A DNA stretch of 64,000 nucleotides. Origin: Chloroflexota bacterium. GTDB lineage: Bacteria; Chloroflexota; UBA11872. A program made the position numbers and the translations under genes. The stretch is from NCBI GenBank assembly GCA_022820025.1, contig JAJEGF010000004.1:62001-126000 (forward strand), written 5' to 3'. The notes under the pieces are model-generated. The model had not been told where the DNA came from, ran no database searches, and saw only the letters and a list, made by a program, of their open reading frames with translations. This document shows, piece after piece, positions 8,963 to 17,789 of this stretch; position 1 is the first letter of the stretch; the number at the start of each line of letters is the position of its first letter.

Positions 8963-9821
8963 CCAGCCGGTGCCGCTGGGCGGCGATGCGGGCGAACTCC
9001 AGGCCGTTCAGCGTCACGTTTTCGTCGCGACGCAGCGGCAGCCGCGTGCGCTGGCGCCGCAGCGGCGCGTCCGCCAGGGTGGCGAACACCAGCGCCTCCT
9101 CAAAGTCCGGCGCCCGGACCAGCACCTCGCCGTCCGGGCCCACCACCTCGGAACCGCCCCAGAAATTCACGCCATCCTCAAAACCGACCCGGTTGCAATG
9201 CACCACGTAGCAGACGTGCAGCGTGGCGTAGAGGCGGTTCATGGCCCGCCACGTCTCCGCCGATCCCAGTTCGTTCGTTCCGCCCGCCACCCCGCGCCCG
9301 GGACTGCTCGACAGCCCGTAGATCACGTCGGCGCCGTCCGCCGCCGCAATGCTGGCCGTGGTCGGGTGCCACAGGTCTTCGCAGATCAGCATCGATTTCC
9401 GGCCGAACCGCGTGTCGAAAGCGCGCACCGCCCCGCCCCCGGCCAGGTCGCGCGCTTCGTCGAACAGGCCGTACGTCACCAGGTAGACCTTGTGGTGGAC
9501 GTGCACGAACTCGCCGTCGTGCAGATAGCCGGCCGCCGGCAGAAACCGGTGGTCCGTGGTTTCTTCCACGAACCCGAAGATCACGTCCAGCTTCCGGCTC
9601 GCCTCGCGCAGCGCATCCAGCCGCGCATCGTCCCGCGGCAGCGCCACGTCCGGCACCAGGTCGCTGAGGAAGTACCCCGTCAGGGACTGCTCGGGAAACA
9701 CCACCACGTCCGCGCCGTCCGCCGCGGCGCGATCGACATAGTCCAGATGCAGCGCCAGGTTGCGATCCAGGTCGCCCAGGGCGGGCCGAATCTGGGCCAA
9801 TGCCAGCCGAAAATCGTGCAC
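8952..9821 (-). CDS. Nitrilase-fold glutaminase partner of NAD+ synthetase
   Basis: A 289-aa carbon-nitrogen hydrolase with the complete Glu-Lys-Cys triad: Glu in VVVFPEQSLTGY (about residue 43), Lys in VHHKVYLV (about 115) and Cys in MLICEDLWHP (about 151). This is the arrangement of the glutaminase domain of glutamine-dependent NAD+ synthetases, which supplies ammonia to NadE. The start is GTG 9821. The 11-bp overlap with nadE indicates translational coupling. Only the splitting into two genes is unusual. Confidence 0.85.
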   Translation of the reverse strand: MHDFRLALAQIRPALGDLDRNLALHLDYVDRAAADGADVVVFPEQSLTGYFLSDLVPDVALPRDDARLDALREASRKLDVIFGFVEETTDHRFLPAAGYLHDGEFVHVHHKVYLVTYGLFDEARDLAGGGAVRAFDTRFGRKSMLICEDLWHPTTASIAAADGADVIYGLSSSPGRGVAGGTNELGSAETWRAMNRLYATLHVCYVVHCNRVGFEDGVNFWGGSEVVGPDGEVLVRAPDFEEALVFATLADAPLRRQRTRLPLRRDENVTLNGLEFARIAAQRHRLDDG

Positions 9822-9850
9822 GGCGCCTCGCCGGGCGGTCGGTCGGCGTC

Positions 9851-9856
9851 AGTCTA
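9851..9856 (-). promoter_or_regulatory. Putative -10 element of the NAD+ synthetase operon
   Basis: TAGACT on the minus strand, 29 nt upstream of GTG 9821. The same TA(T/G)ACT hexamer precedes several other genes here (9920, 37295, 42461). No clear -35 box. Confidence 0.3.
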
Positions 9857-9919
9857 GCGGCGAATCTCGGCCGCCAGGCCGGCCGTATCGATTCGTACAG
9901 AGGGCGCGCCGTCTCTGCC

Positions 9920-9925
9920 TATACT
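9920..9925 (+). promoter_or_regulatory. Putative -10 element giving leaderless htrA transcript
   Basis: TATACT ends 4 nt before ATG 9930. A transcript starting 6-7 nt downstream would begin at or next to the start codon, which would explain why no ribosome binding site is visible. Confidence 0.35.
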
Positions 9926-9929
9926 CGAA

Positions 9930-11132
9930 ATGAACCGAATGGTTGACCGTTCCATGTCGCAATCGCCATCCCCTCGGCCTCCGCTGGTCGTCTCCCGTTG
10001 GATCGTCGGGCTCTTGGCGCTCACCGTCGTCCTTGGCACGGGCGGCGGGGCGGTCACCGGATACCTGGCGGGTCGCGCGGCCGTGCCATCCCCAACGCAG
10101 GCCCCCGTCGTCCCCCAACCACGGCCGTCCCCCGTGGCCACCGCCGCCGCCATCCCGGCCGCCGCGCCCACCTCCTACGTCAACCTGCTGGAACAACTGA
10201 TGCCCGCCGTCGTCACCGTCGAAGCCCGGCAAGGCGTGCTCAATCGCGGCATGGGCATCGGCACCGGCTTCTTCTACAGCACCGATGGCCGGATTCTCAC
10301 CAACGCCCACGTGTTGCCCGAAGGAACCAACGGGGAAGTGCGTGTGACGCTCTCGGACGGCCACCGGATTCCGGCAACAATCATCGGACGCGACGTATGG
10401 GGCGATGTGGCGGTGTTGCAAGCCGAAGGCGGTCCGTTCCCGGCGCTGGAGCTGGCCGACGATGTCGAGCTACGCGTTGGCGAACCCGTCCTGGCCATCG
10501 GCAGCCCGCGCAACTTCCGCAACACCGCCACCTCCGGCATCGTCAGCGGCCTGGATCGCCTCATCCCGCGCACCGTCAACACCGACAGCGGCCCCATGGC
10601 CATTCCGCTGCGCGGACTGATCCAGACCGATGCCGCCGTCAACCAGGGCAACAGCGGCGGGCCCTTGGTCACCGCCGACGGCCGCGTCATTGGCATCAAC
10701 ACCGCCGTGCAGTCCAACGCCAACGACATCGGGTTTGCCCTGCCCATCGCCGACATCATCCGCCGCCTGCCGGAGCTCGAGTCCACCGGAACCGTCGCCC
10801 GCGGCCTCCTGGGCGTGCGCTACCAGCTGGTCGATCCCGAACTCGACGGCTTTGCCGGCACGCCCTATCCCTACGCCGTGGCCGTCAGCGCCGTCATGCC
10901 GGATACCACCGCCGAAGCGGCCGGCGTCCGGGCCGGCGACCTGATCGTGGCCGTCAACGGCCAGACCCTGACCCGCGACTTCAACCTGTCGCACGCCATC
11001 GACGGCGTGCGCGTCGGCGAGCCGGTCACCCTCTCCGTCCGGCGAATGGGGAAGCTGCTGGACCTTGAGGCAACGCTCACGGCGCGGCCGCGCGCCACCA
11101 GTACCACGCCGCAAAACCTGCCCCCGAGCTAA
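9930..11132 (+). CDS. HtrA/DegP-type serine protease with PDZ domain
   Basis: A 400-aa membrane-anchored S1C protease for envelope protein quality control. One helix (about residues 22-48, IVGLLALTVVLGTGGGAV) anchors it, followed by a Pro/Ala-rich linker. The chymotrypsin-like domain carries the full triad: His127 (LTNAHVL), Asp159 (WGDVAVL) and Ser242 (QGNSGGPLV). A PDZ domain occupies about 290-390, with LGVRYQLVD, AGVRAGDLIVAVNGQ and VTLSVRRMGK. ATG 9930 fits the leaderless-type promoter; ATG 9954 is possible. It is transcribed divergently from the NAD+ synthetase operon. Confidence 0.9.
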   Translation: MNRMVDRSMSQSPSPRPPLVVSRWIVGLLALTVVLGTGGGAVTGYLAGRAAVPSPTQAPVVPQPRPSPVATAAAIPAAAPTSYVNLLEQLMPAVVTVEARQGVLNRGMGIGTGFFYSTDGRILTNAHVLPEGTNGEVRVTLSDGHRIPATIIGRDVWGDVAVLQAEGGPFPALELADDVELRVGEPVLAIGSPRNFRNTATSGIVSGLDRLIPRTVNTDSGPMAIPLRGLIQTDAAVNQGNSGGPLVTADGRVIGINTAVQSNANDIGFALPIADIIRRLPELESTGTVARGLLGVRYQLVDPELDGFAGTPYPYAVAVSAVMPDTTAEAAGVRAGDLIVAVNGQTLTRDFNLSHAIDGVRVGEPVTLSVRRMGKLLDLEATLTARPRATSTTPQNLPPS

Positions 11133-11232
11133 CCCGGGTTACGTCGGCGCCGCGCCGCGCATACCCTCGCGCCTGCCGTGCGCATACGATGTGGGCCGGT
11201 TAGCTGTTGGCGGGGCAGGTCGGAGGCGCCGT

Positions 11233-12378
11233 GTGAACGACTTGAACATCAAGCTGGGCATCGAGGAAGAGTTCTTCCTCGTCGACCCCGCGTCCCGCGA
11301 CCTCCTGGCCGATCCCGATGTCCGCATCTTCGAGGCCTGCGAGGCCCACGGCGGCCCGCACAAGTTCGTCCGCGAATTCCTCCGCACCCAGATCGAGTCC
11401 AACTCCCGCGTCTGCGATTCGGTGGCCGACGTCCGAACCGCGCTGCTGGAGACGCGCCGCGTGGTCATCCAGGCCGCCGAGAACTACGGCGCCGCCGTCA
11501 TGGCCGCCTCAACCCACCCGTTCGCCGACTGGAAGGAACAGGCCCCCACCCCCCGCGAACGCTACGAGCGCTTCGTCGTCACCTTCCAGGACAGCGTCCG
11601 TCGATTCCTGATCAGCGGCATGCACATCCACGCCGGCTTTGGCGATCCCGACTCGCGCATCCGCGTCATGACCGCCGTCCGGCGCTACCTGCCCATCCTC
11701 CACGCGCTCTCCGCCTCGTCGCCCTTTGTCGAAGGTCGCGAGACCGGCTTCAAGTCATTCCGCCTCAATCTGATGACCAACCTTCCCCGCACCGGCCTGC
11801 CGGGCCCGCTGCGGTCCCGCGCCGAGTTCGACCGCCTGGTCGCCGACTACCAGCGCATGGACTTCATCAACGACGCCAGCGAACTCTGGTGGGACATCCG
11901 GCCCTCCGGCAAGTTCCCCACCATCGAAATGCGCATCGGCGACGTCTGCACCCGCATCGACGACGCCATGTGCATCGTCGCCCTCTACGCCTCTCTCGTC
12001 CGCTACCTGCTCCGCCAGGACCGGGACGGCAAGCTCCCGCCCGAACCGCCCACCGAGATCATCGCCGAGAACCGCTGGCTCGCCCAGCGTTACGGCGTGC
12101 TGGCCTTCTTTGGTGACGAGCAGGGCGGTGGCCGCAAAGACATCATCGACGTCACCCAAGAACTCGTGGACACCCTCGCCGACGACGCCCGCGCCCTCGA
12201 CTGCGAACCCGAGCTGCGCCACGCCCTCACCATCATCACCGAAGGCACCGGCGCCGACCGCCAGGTCGACCTCTACCGCCTGCGCCGCCTCGAAGGCGAC
12301 GCCCACCAACAAGCCCTCCACCAGGTCGTCGACCACGTCCTCGCCGAAACCCGCGCCAGCATCCACCCCACGGCCTGA
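11233..12378 (+). CDS. Carboxylate-amine ligase, YbdK/GCS2 family
   Basis: A 381-aa member of the glutamate-cysteine ligase family 2. The start is GTG 11233, with cggagg at 11221-11226 at good spacing; the frame continues to 11065, but that part lacks similarity. Family motifs: LGIEEEFFLVDP at the N-terminus (metal/ATP Glu residues), ISGMHIHAGF near residue 135, and LWWDIRPSGKFPTIEMRIGDVCT near 220-240. These proteins ligate Cys or another amine to a Glu gamma-carboxyl. Whether this one makes gamma-glutamylcysteine is not settled by sequence; YbdK homologues are only weakly active. Confidence 0.85.
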   Translation: MNDLNIKLGIEEEFFLVDPASRDLLADPDVRIFEACEAHGGPHKFVREFLRTQIESNSRVCDSVADVRTALLETRRVVIQAAENYGAAVMAASTHPFADWKEQAPTPRERYERFVVTFQDSVRRFLISGMHIHAGFGDPDSRIRVMTAVRRYLPILHALSASSPFVEGRETGFKSFRLNLMTNLPRTGLPGPLRSRAEFDRLVADYQRMDFINDASELWWDIRPSGKFPTIEMRIGDVCTRIDDAMCIVALYASLVRYLLRQDRDGKLPPEPPTEIIAENRWLAQRYGVLAFFGDEQGGGRKDIIDVTQELVDTLADDARALDCEPELRHALTIITEGTGADRQVDLYRLRRLEGDAHQQALHQVVDHVLAETRASIHPTA

Positions 12379-12401
12379 CGCACGGCCGCCGCGTTAGGCG
12401 C

Positions 12402-13235
12402 TCACTTCCTGGCCGCCACCACAAAGTGCGCCGACATGCCGAGCAGCGACCGCTCCTCTTCGACCGAGCGAATCAGGTCTAGCAGCAGCTCCCGCTTCAC
12501 CGGGTCCGCCAGTCGCCCATCGAGATCCCTGGCGACACGCCCTGGCCCCTGCACCGCGTAAGTACCAATCCGCTCAAACCCCGCCTCTAAGACCTCCGCC
12601 TCAAGCTCTTCCGGCCGGTGAAAGAACGCCGTCGTGAAGTAGCCGAAGTCATCCGGCAGCCCACGATGCTGCCCGTCCTCGAGATCCCGACGCAGGATTG
12701 AAACGAAGTTCGGGTCATCGATATAGCTCTCAGTGAGCCCGTCCATTAGCGAAGCGAAGCGATTGATCGCCTTCGCGATCACCACGCCCCCGGGCCTCAA
12801 CACGCGGTGAGCCTCGCGCAGCGCCGCCAGCCGGTCGTTTCTGTCCGTCAGGTGGTACAGCGGCCCCATCAGCAGCACCGCGTCCGCGCTGCCGTCGCCG
12901 AAATCCAGCGAGCGCGCGTCGCCCACCGTCGCGCCTGCCAGCGGATGCTCCGGCTGTGCCCCGGAAGCCTCCCGCGCCTGCTCCACGTGCTTCGCCACCG
13001 GGTCGATCAGGTGCACCTCAAACCCAAGCTCCGCCAACCAGCACGCATACCGCCCCGGACCGCCCCCCACATCCAGCACGACCCCCGGCGCCGCCGGCAG
13101 AAACCGCCCAATCAGCTCCCGCATCCGCGCAAACTCAAGCGGCCCCGCACCACCCCCCAACCGCCCCGCCTCATCAATCCCCTCGTAATACGAAAGAACC
13201 TCCGAGCCAGACGATGGGACCTGACCGCCGGTCAC
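12402..13235 (-). CDS. Class I SAM-dependent methyltransferase
   Basis: A 277-aa protein with the Rossmann methyltransferase signature: motif I VVLDVGGGPGRYACWLAE (about 50-68), acidic loop HLIDPVAKHV, VGDARSLDF, then LLMGPLYHLTDR and VLRPGGVVIAKAINRF. It resembles small-molecule (UbiE/phosphoethanolamine-like) methyltransferases; substrate unknown. The first 15 residues are not conserved, so translation may start later. A nonsense-broken copy of its first 60 codons is found at 18230-18340, fused to a DUF2283 fragment. Confidence 0.8.
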   Translation of the reverse strand: MTGGQVPSSGSEVLSYYEGIDEAGRLGGGAGPLEFARMRELIGRFLPAAPGVVLDVGGGPGRYACWLAELGFEVHLIDPVAKHVEQAREASGAQPEHPLAGATVGDARSLDFGDGSADAVLLMGPLYHLTDRNDRLAALREAHRVLRPGGVVIAKAINRFASLMDGLTESYIDDPNFVSILRRDLEDGQHRGLPDDFGYFTTAFFHRPEELEAEVLEAGFERIGTYAVQGPGRVARDLDGRLADPVKRELLLDLIRSVEEERSLLGMSAHFVVAARK

Positions 13236-13365
13236 AAGACACCCGCCAATCCGAACCCACCTCGCACCCGGTCCAGGCTACTCGACCCTCAACCTCGCAG
13301 AGATTCGCCCAGACTGCCATACCAGCCCATCGCTCCCTGGTGGCCGCTGAGCTTCCGGTATGGGT

Positions 13366-14733
13366 CTAGCAATTGCCGAGATACTGATCCCACTCGTCCA
13401 GGGTGTTCAAGCATGCGCTCTCGGAACACGTGAGGAGACGCAAGATGGTATTCAGAGAGATGGCCTGTATACGCGCCGCGTGGTCCTCCATGATCTCGAG
13501 CGTGCCGTCATGCACGAGATTACTTCGGATTGCGTAATAGTGGCCAATTTCAGCAACCAACTTGCTGTCGTCCCCTACATTCCAAACACGAGCGATTCGA
13601 CCCTCAAGCAGTCTCTTGATTCCGCGGTTCGCTCTCGGTGTCAAGATGCATTCAAGTCCCACCATCGAGTAAAGGAATCTATCTTCGGTGCTGCTCTCCG
13701 CGATGGCCCGACCAACCCACCGCACAGCCCGAAATAGCAGCTCGTTCACTTCGCTTCGGCTGGATCCGGCTCGCAAGGTTTCGACGCGCTCGACTGCCAC
13801 ATCCAGTGGGTGCTGTAGTTCGCGAAGGTTGCTCAAAGAGTATTTCCACGGAAGGCGCGATCTCGGTTTATGTACAAACGAGCCGTCGGGGGCCGAGGCT
13901 ATTCGTAAGCTAGGTTCCGTTCCTGATGAACCATCTGAAATCCGCAGAGATGCTCGATTAAATGGGATGATAGCGCCAAAGAAATTGAGGCACTCTAGAT
14001 TAGCTTGAACCTCACGCTTTGCGATTTTGAGGGCGGATTCCGAGTCCCGTGCTCTAACACATTGAATAGCGACCGGACGTCCAGTCGCATCTTCCATAAA
14101 CTGGTTGAGAGCGGCATCGTCGCTAGCCTCGGAGACTCGGCGTCTCTCGCGTGCAGTGGCCGTGAGTCTGCGGAGATCCCAATTTCGGAGCACCAAGAAT
14201 CGCGTATCGGAGAATGTGGCCGGAAGCGAGTCTTCGTCCAGACCTTGTACCTCGATCCAGCACTCGTACTCCTGTGCCGGAGTCTGGATGGCTAATACGA
14301 GAGTTGCCATGGCACTACGAATGCGTACTTCAACGTCTTTTGACCGAGATCCAGGTATATCCACGACCGCAAAGATTGCATCCTTAACTGCTGAGTCGAT
14401 TGAGGCAAGTGACAAGTCATCGTCCGGTGATAGCACTTTGTGAACACTCTTTGTTAGTTCTTGGTATCGGTAAGACTCCTCGGCAGTGAGTTGCAGAGTT
14501 CCCTCGGATCGTCGAGCCCAGAGACTTCCTATCTGGGAGCCCTCGAAGGCAGCTGCAGAGGTGGCTCCTATATGAAAGCGGCGAATATATTCTTCTAAGG
14601 TGATAAAGATCGAATCACGGTCAACCTTCCCAGATCGGGTCACGGATTGCAGCCTCAGGCAGTCTCGTTGCTTCTCAGAATGATGGCGGGAGCGTAGCAG
14701 TCTTTGCCATAGCCGAGGCGAGATAGAAACCAT
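13366..14733 (-). CDS. HEPN-like (ApeA-like) protein, AT-rich, putative defence gene
   Basis: A 455-aa protein from ATG 14733 (TTG 14745 is possible). The N-terminal 300 residues match nothing recognised. Near the C-terminus, VGRAIAESSTEDRFLYSMVGLE and IGHYYAIRSNLVHDG give two helices ending in R-S-N-L-V-H, an RxxxxH motif typical of HEPN ribonucleases and ApeA-like HEPN domains. HEPN proteins cut RNA in toxin-antitoxin and abortive-infection systems. The gene is visibly AT-richer than its neighbours and uses many AGA, ATA and TTA codons, consistent with transfer. It stands alone, convergent with nothing and between a methyltransferase and an Asp-box gene. The HEPN call depends on the C-terminal motif. 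Confidence 0.5.
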   Translation of the reverse strand: MVSISPRLWQRLLRSRHHSEKQRDCLRLQSVTRSGKVDRDSIFITLEEYIRRFHIGATSAAAFEGSQIGSLWARRSEGTLQLTAEESYRYQELTKSVHKVLSPDDDLSLASIDSAVKDAIFAVVDIPGSRSKDVEVRIRSAMATLVLAIQTPAQEYECWIEVQGLDEDSLPATFSDTRFLVLRNWDLRRLTATARERRRVSEASDDAALNQFMEDATGRPVAIQCVRARDSESALKIAKREVQANLECLNFFGAIIPFNRASLRISDGSSGTEPSLRIASAPDGSFVHKPRSRLPWKYSLSNLRELQHPLDVAVERVETLRAGSSRSEVNELLFRAVRWVGRAIAESSTEDRFLYSMVGLECILTPRANRGIKRLLEGRIARVWNVGDDSKLVAEIGHYYAIRSNLVHDGTLEIMEDHAARIQAISLNTILRLLTCSESACLNTLDEWDQYLGNC

Positions 14734-14823
14734 AAGCTCCGTCAACTGTGTGACCGACGGAGAGGCGCTGAAGTCGACGATGCCTCGCAGTGCACGCTAA
14801 CTGGTGTCAGTCAGGAGTCACAG

Positions 14824-16008
14824 ATGCCCAACCCCAACGTCACCCCCCTCGCCCAAGACTTCACCATCGCCGCCCAGGTCCCCGACCCCAACCTCTACTT
14901 CTTCCACGACCCCAACCTCGCCCGCCTCGACGACGTCACCTTGCTGGTCGCGGCCCCCCAGTGGGGCCGCCGACACACCAACCTCGGAAGGTCCCTGCGC
15001 ATCGTCCGCAGCACCGACGGCGGCCAGACCTGGACCGATCTGCCCACACTCCCCTACCAGGAAGGCCGCCCCTTCGTCGTCGACGGCCAGTTGCTCATGT
15101 TCGTCCAGGAACAAACCCACCGCGACTTCCAGATCGTCACCAGCCACGACCGCGGCGAAACCTGGACCGAGCCCATCACCGTTCTCAACGGCCCCCTCTG
15201 GAACATCTCAACCGCCCAGGTCATCCGCCCCGACGCGCTCTACTGGGCCATGGACCGCGACTCTGACGGCATCGACTATCAGGGCAAGGTCATGGTCCGC
15301 TGGGATCGCACCCGTTCGGCCTTCGACCCTGACGCTTGGTCGATCTCCAATGTCGTCCCGTCACCGGAAGTCCCCGACTCTCTGACCCGCGGGCTCTTCC
15401 CTGTCGACGACCGCCCCCAGGTCTACCTCGGCTGGCCCTCGCCCTTCGTCTGGCTGGAGCCCAACACCGTAGAAGTCGCCGGCCGCATCCGTGTCTTCGT
15501 CCGCGCGATCATCGACGAAAACGCCACCGCCAACATCGCCGCCGTGCTCGACTACGACGAGGCAGCCAACCAACTCAGATTCACCCAGTTCACGTCCTGG
15601 CCCGGCGGCCAGTGCAAGTTCTTCATCCTCCACGACCAGCCCAACCGCACCTACTGGATGCTCAGCAACCTCGTCACCAACTCGCAGGACCTCCTCGGCT
15701 GGGGGCACCGCATGCGCCAGACCGGGTACACCGGCGGACCCGGCAACGAGCGCCGCTGGCTCTTCCTGCACTACAGCGTCGACTGTCTCAACTGGTTCCC
15801 CGCCGGCTGCGTCGCCCGCTGGCCCGACAGCGTCCACCGCAGCTTCATGTACCCCAGCGCCGCCATCGACGGCGACGACCTCGTAATCCTCTCCCGCACC
15901 AGCCGTGACGCCCAAAACCAGCACGACGCCGACCTCTGCACCATCCACCGCATCCCCAACTTCCGCACCCTCGCCATGGATCTTCGCCACGGTGGACTGT
16001 CCGGCTAG
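14824..16008 (+). CDS. Sialidase-like Asp-box (BNR) beta-propeller protein
   Basis: A 394-aa protein with Asp boxes of the form S-x-D-x-G-x-T-W: RSTDGGQTW (about residue 65) and TSHDRGETW (about 108). It also contains propeller blades such as YFFHDPNLARLDDVTLLVAAPQ. Sialidase-like propellers bind or hydrolyse glycans, but there is no signal peptide and no obvious Arg triad, so glycosidase activity is not shown. A severely deleted copy lies at 21374-21575. The start ATG 14824 is supported because the same MPNP start is preserved as LPNP in that remnant. Confidence 0.7.
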   Translation: MPNPNVTPLAQDFTIAAQVPDPNLYFFHDPNLARLDDVTLLVAAPQWGRRHTNLGRSLRIVRSTDGGQTWTDLPTLPYQEGRPFVVDGQLLMFVQEQTHRDFQIVTSHDRGETWTEPITVLNGPLWNISTAQVIRPDALYWAMDRDSDGIDYQGKVMVRWDRTRSAFDPDAWSISNVVPSPEVPDSLTRGLFPVDDRPQVYLGWPSPFVWLEPNTVEVAGRIRVFVRAIIDENATANIAAVLDYDEAANQLRFTQFTSWPGGQCKFFILHDQPNRTYWMLSNLVTNSQDLLGWGHRMRQTGYTGGPGNERRWLFLHYSVDCLNWFPAGCVARWPDSVHRSFMYPSAAIDGDDLVILSRTSRDAQNQHDADLCTIHRIPNFRTLAMDLRHGGLSG

Positions 16009-16127
16009 CCTCCAAGCAGTAGCCCTTCACCCTCGTCATCTGTGTGTGGCCGCAGCCTGGCCATATGGCCCGCTGGTCAAGTAGGCGCGAGGTGTGCGTG
16101 CGCGGTGTCAATCTCTTCAAGGGGACG

Positions 16128-16240
16128 CCGCTCTTTCCCCTCTCCTGGGGGAGAGGCAGATTCGGGCGTCTTCGGCCGAAATCGGTGAGGGGTCTTCCGG
16201 GCAACCGGCCCCGGATTAGGCAAAGGCCTCTTCGTGGCTG
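16128..16240 (+). repeat. Dispersed intergenic hairpin repeat, copy A
   Basis: A block starting with a strong stem (cctctcc-tgg-gggagagg) followed about 50 nt later by gtgaggggtcttccgggcaac and a tail ending cctcttc. Copies B (29283-29370) and C (57905-57985, minus strand) have the same order of hairpin, gtgaggg and tcttccgggca. All three lie in gene-poor spacers. Confidence 0.6.
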
Positions 16241-16285
16241 AGTTTCGACGCCGTATCTCTCCCGAGAGTGCGCCGCGTCGCTTCG

Positions 16286-16486
16286 CTAGACCGTCTCGAA
16301 ATCCAAAACGGACAGGTTGAGGTCCGAGGACCGCTTCGAAAGGTGCAGCAACTCTACGCCAATTACCTCATGCGCCGCGTTGTAGTCCAGCACCACGCCC
16401 GGCGAGACTTCCTCCGACTCGACGATCTCCGAGTCGTCCAGGCGCAGGTACAGCGCGTCCGCTTCTCGGTCCACGTTCAGCTTCAT
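16286..16486 (-). CDS. DUF2283 family small protein
   Basis: A 66-aa protein with the DUF2283 pattern: N-terminal D-x-E-A-D-A-L-Y-L-R-L, E-V-S-P-G-V-V-L-D-Y in the middle, and I-G-V-E-L-L-H-L-S near the end. DUF2283 proteins often pair with DUF4258 proteins and behave like toxin-antitoxin partners; function is not established. A gagg sequence precedes the ATG. Upstream on the same strand a frame with a GTG start near 16650 runs into this gene (ending DRGMRGEL, stop overlapping the start), a possible small partner. A C-terminal copy of this gene is fused to a methyltransferase fragment at 18110-18262. Confidence 0.75.
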   Translation of the reverse strand: MKLNVDREADALYLRLDDSEIVESEEVSPGVVLDYNAAHEVIGVELLHLSKRSSDLNLSVLDFETV

Positions 16487-16669
16487 AGCTCACCTCGCAT
16501 GCCACGATCAAAGAATACGCTGACCACCCGCCACGCCCCATCGTCAATCGCGCCTTCTGCTCCCTCGCCATAAACCTCCATCAGGGCGGGCTGGCCCACT
16601 AACGCGTGCGATTGGTGGCACTCGGTACCGTGGTCAGCAGACACCGCTCAAGCCCATCAAGGAGACAGA

Positions 16670-17059
16670 ATGCTCACCAAAGCCACCTTCAAGATCCTTA
16701 ACTGGGACGAAGAACCCTTCGACGAACCCGAAGACGGCCCGAAACTCACCCGCGCGCACATCAGCAAGTCTTTCCACGGCGATCTGTCTGGAACCGGCAA
16801 CCTCATGTACCTGATGACCCACTTCGACGATGGCACCGCCTCCTTCATCGGCTTCGAGAAAGTCGTCGGCAGCCTCGGCGGCCGCACCGGCAGCTTTGTC
16901 CTGCAACATGCGGGCACCTACGACGGCGAAACGGCTACTGCCGACTACCAGGTCGTCCAAGGCTCCGCCACCGACCAGCTGACCGGCCTCACCGGCACCG
17001 GCCACTTCACCGCCGGCCACGCCGAGCAACACGACCTGACCCTGGACTACGAGCTATAG
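16670..17059 (+). CDS. DUF3224 family protein
   Basis: A 129-aa protein with the DUF3224 core: F-H-G-D-L-S-G-T-G, GSFVLQHAGTYDG, then VVQGSATDQLTGLTGTG. This is a small beta-barrel family of unknown role, related to allene-oxide-cyclase-like barrels. A ribosome binding site (aaggag) precedes ATG 16670. A degraded copy with an in-frame stop lies at 22795-22911. Confidence 0.8.
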   Translation: MLTKATFKILNWDEEPFDEPEDGPKLTRAHISKSFHGDLSGTGNLMYLMTHFDDGTASFIGFEKVVGSLGGRTGSFVLQHAGTYDGETATADYQVVQGSATDQLTGLTGTGHFTAGHAEQHDLTLDYEL

Positions 17060-17154
17060 CTCTCGTCCAGGTTCGCTGATCCCCTCAGTCCATTGGCAGT
17101 CCGGACACCACCCGGTGTCACGGAAACCAGGAGCGGACGCCGCGAGTCGCCGAG

Positions 17155-17475
17155 CTACTGCGGTACGTCCGGTGGCGTGTCCTTCTGGCGAATTCTTCGG
17201 ACGACGGACTGGCCGCCCTTGCCGATCCCACGGCCGCCCTTACCGATCCCACGTGCCGCGAGCACGATGGCGGGTAAGACGATCGGGAGGGCTTTCAGCA
17301 GCGTTTCCCAGGCGGTCTTGAGTAGCTCCCAGAGAACCTTGACTAGGCCGCCAGCAAGTTTGGCGACAGTCTTGAGCACCTCCCAGAGAACCTTCACCAG
17401 GTTAGTAGCCAGCTTGAAGACGGCATTCAGAAGGGCCCAGATGCCGAGAAAAGGGAGAACGAGTGCCTTCATCAT
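17155..17475 (-). CDS. Small repetitive amphipathic/hydrophobic protein
   Basis: A 106-aa protein with no recognised family. Residues 1-22 are strongly hydrophobic (LVLPFLGIWALLNAVF). Then an 18-residue unit of the form L-x-K-V-L-W-E-V/L-L-K-T is repeated twice or more (about residues 27-62), followed by a hydrophobic LPIVLPAIVLAARG and a Gly/Lys repeat IGKGGRGIGKGG. The repeated units should form amphipathic helices with regularly spaced Trp and Lys, as in membrane-active peptides or holin-like proteins. A gagg sequence precedes the ATG pair. Codon use is normal. Confidence 0.45.
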   Translation of the reverse strand: MMKALVLPFLGIWALLNAVFKLATNLVKVLWEVLKTVAKLAGGLVKVLWELLKTAWETLLKALPIVLPAIVLAARGIGKGGRGIGKGGQSVVRRIRQKDTPPDVPQ

Positions 17476-17789
17476 GCGACAACCTCGAATCGACGCGAGT
17501 CTCTAGCCATGCCGGGGCCACTCTCAAGGTCTCCTAGTGCCGTTCTGCTCACCGCAGGACTTGACTGGACGTAACAGATCCTTATCAAGAGCGGCGATAG
17601 GCATGCTCAGTGTCAGGCGATCTATCCACAACCCGCCTCGCCCCATCATTCGATCCCCGAGCACTGGGTCGCGCTGCTTCGTCTACGCCGCCACGATAGT
17701 CCGGCGCCTAGACTACAGGGCACCGAATGACTTCGCCGATTCCCGGGCGTCCTGGAGAGTCCGGATCAATCCTCCCGGCTACCCACCAG
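17476..17789. other. Spacer without recognised gene
   Basis: About 310 nt between the small repetitive protein and the R-M remnant. A frame stays open from 17537 into the methyltransferase remnant, but its first 80 codons match nothing. No promoter, terminator or RNA gene was seen. Confidence 0.5.

Noticed and set aside
7664-9667. Plus-strand open frame of 667 codons
   Set aside because: Antisense to the isomerase and NAD+ synthetase operon, whose motifs are unambiguous.
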